Assembly: GCA_030917985.1 (NCBI GenBank)
Contig: JAUPTR010000004.1
Location: 1 to 5,659 of the forward strand
DNA: 5,659 bases
Origin: Pseudomonadota bacterium
GTDB taxonomy: Bacteria; Pseudomonadota; Gammaproteobacteria; Burkholderiales; SCOH01
Reading direction: 5' to 3'
A program made the translations under genes and the position numbers. Each line of letters opens with the position of its first letter. Within the stretch, counting starts at the first letter, position 1. Below the pieces are notes generated by a model. The model was given only the letters and a program-made list of their open reading frames with translations, ran no database searches and was not told where the DNA came from. Below, one piece after another: positions 5,469-5,659 of the stretch.

Positions 5469-5659
5469 GAGAGCTCCTTTTGCTGCCAGAGTGGCCGTGG
5501 TGGGGGTGACCGCAATGAAAAATACCGGGGATGGTTAAGAAGACGCTGATTTATTGACTGCGCGGGCGAATTGCTGCGTCGCGCGGTGCTCGAAAGCTCG
5601 CCTATCTTCATGATATGTCTCGCTTTCTGCGCGCCGGGCTCCTTGCACTTCATCCCGCT
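5469..5659. other. Upstream region of the hydrolase gene; no gene identified
   Basis: This stretch holds the strong hydrolase Shine-Dalgarno (AAAGGAG, 5474-5480) but no convincing -35/-10 pair on the minus strand; TATTTT near 5521-5526 lacks a partner. Rightward, the ATG at 5615 opens MSRFLRAGLLALHPA to the window edge, without a Shine-Dalgarno. The sequence from about 5550 onward has an intergenic-repeat feel (GCTCG repeated around 5588-5600, and GC-rich words such as GCGTCGCGCGG), but copy number cannot be judged here. Confidence 0.4.

Noticed and set aside
5375..5653. 92-codon leftward frame reading into the hydrolase
   Set aside because: It overlaps the hydrolase start in another frame, and the strong AAAGGAG belongs to the hydrolase ATG at 5468.
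5615..5659. Start of a rightward gene (MSRFLRAGLLALHPA)
   Set aside because: There is no Shine-Dalgarno or promoter, and only 15 codons are visible before the edge, so it cannot be supported from this window.

Overview
The window looks like a chromosomal housekeeping stretch from a betaproteobacterium, most likely a Neisseriales (Chromobacteriaceae-type) organism. This rests on moderately high GC, the protein flavour of GrxD, PrmC and MgtE, and sigma70-type promoters of the form TTGCCA/TTGCCG with TAAAAT/TACAAT. No mobile element, tRNA, rRNA or CRISPR array was recognised. The genus assignment is inference, since no database search was possible.

Layout: a possible 3' end of a rightward gene (2-88) converges on a leftward pair, grxD (monothiol CGFS glutaredoxin, iron-sulfur cluster trafficking) and prmC (release-factor glutamine methyltransferase). 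They are separated by a perfect 14-bp inverted repeat at 112-141, probably the grxD terminator. The grxD gene appears to have its own promoter just after prmC, embedded in a 10-bp-arm palindrome. Divergent from prmC is a histidine phosphatase (1551-2183) with a clear promoter and a clear intrinsic terminator.

The right half is leftward. A 425-residue GHSMGG serine hydrolase (4191-5468) is followed by a terminator-like hairpin, a structured roughly 150-nt leader, the magnesium channel gene mgtE (2601-4040) and, 9 nt later, a small DUF454/YbaN membrane protein (2217-2591). The last two look like one operon. The last 190 bases (5469-5659) hold the hydrolase ribosome-binding site but no gene I can support.

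The most interesting unexplained structure is the mgtE leader. Two mutually exclusive base-pairings can be drawn by hand: one leaves the Shine-Dalgarno free and the other buries it. A 16-codon upstream ORF ends two bases before the switching arm. This resembles the logic of Mg2+ or translation-coupled leaders, but it is a paper prediction without covariation or expression evidence. Otherwise the genes are ordinary families.
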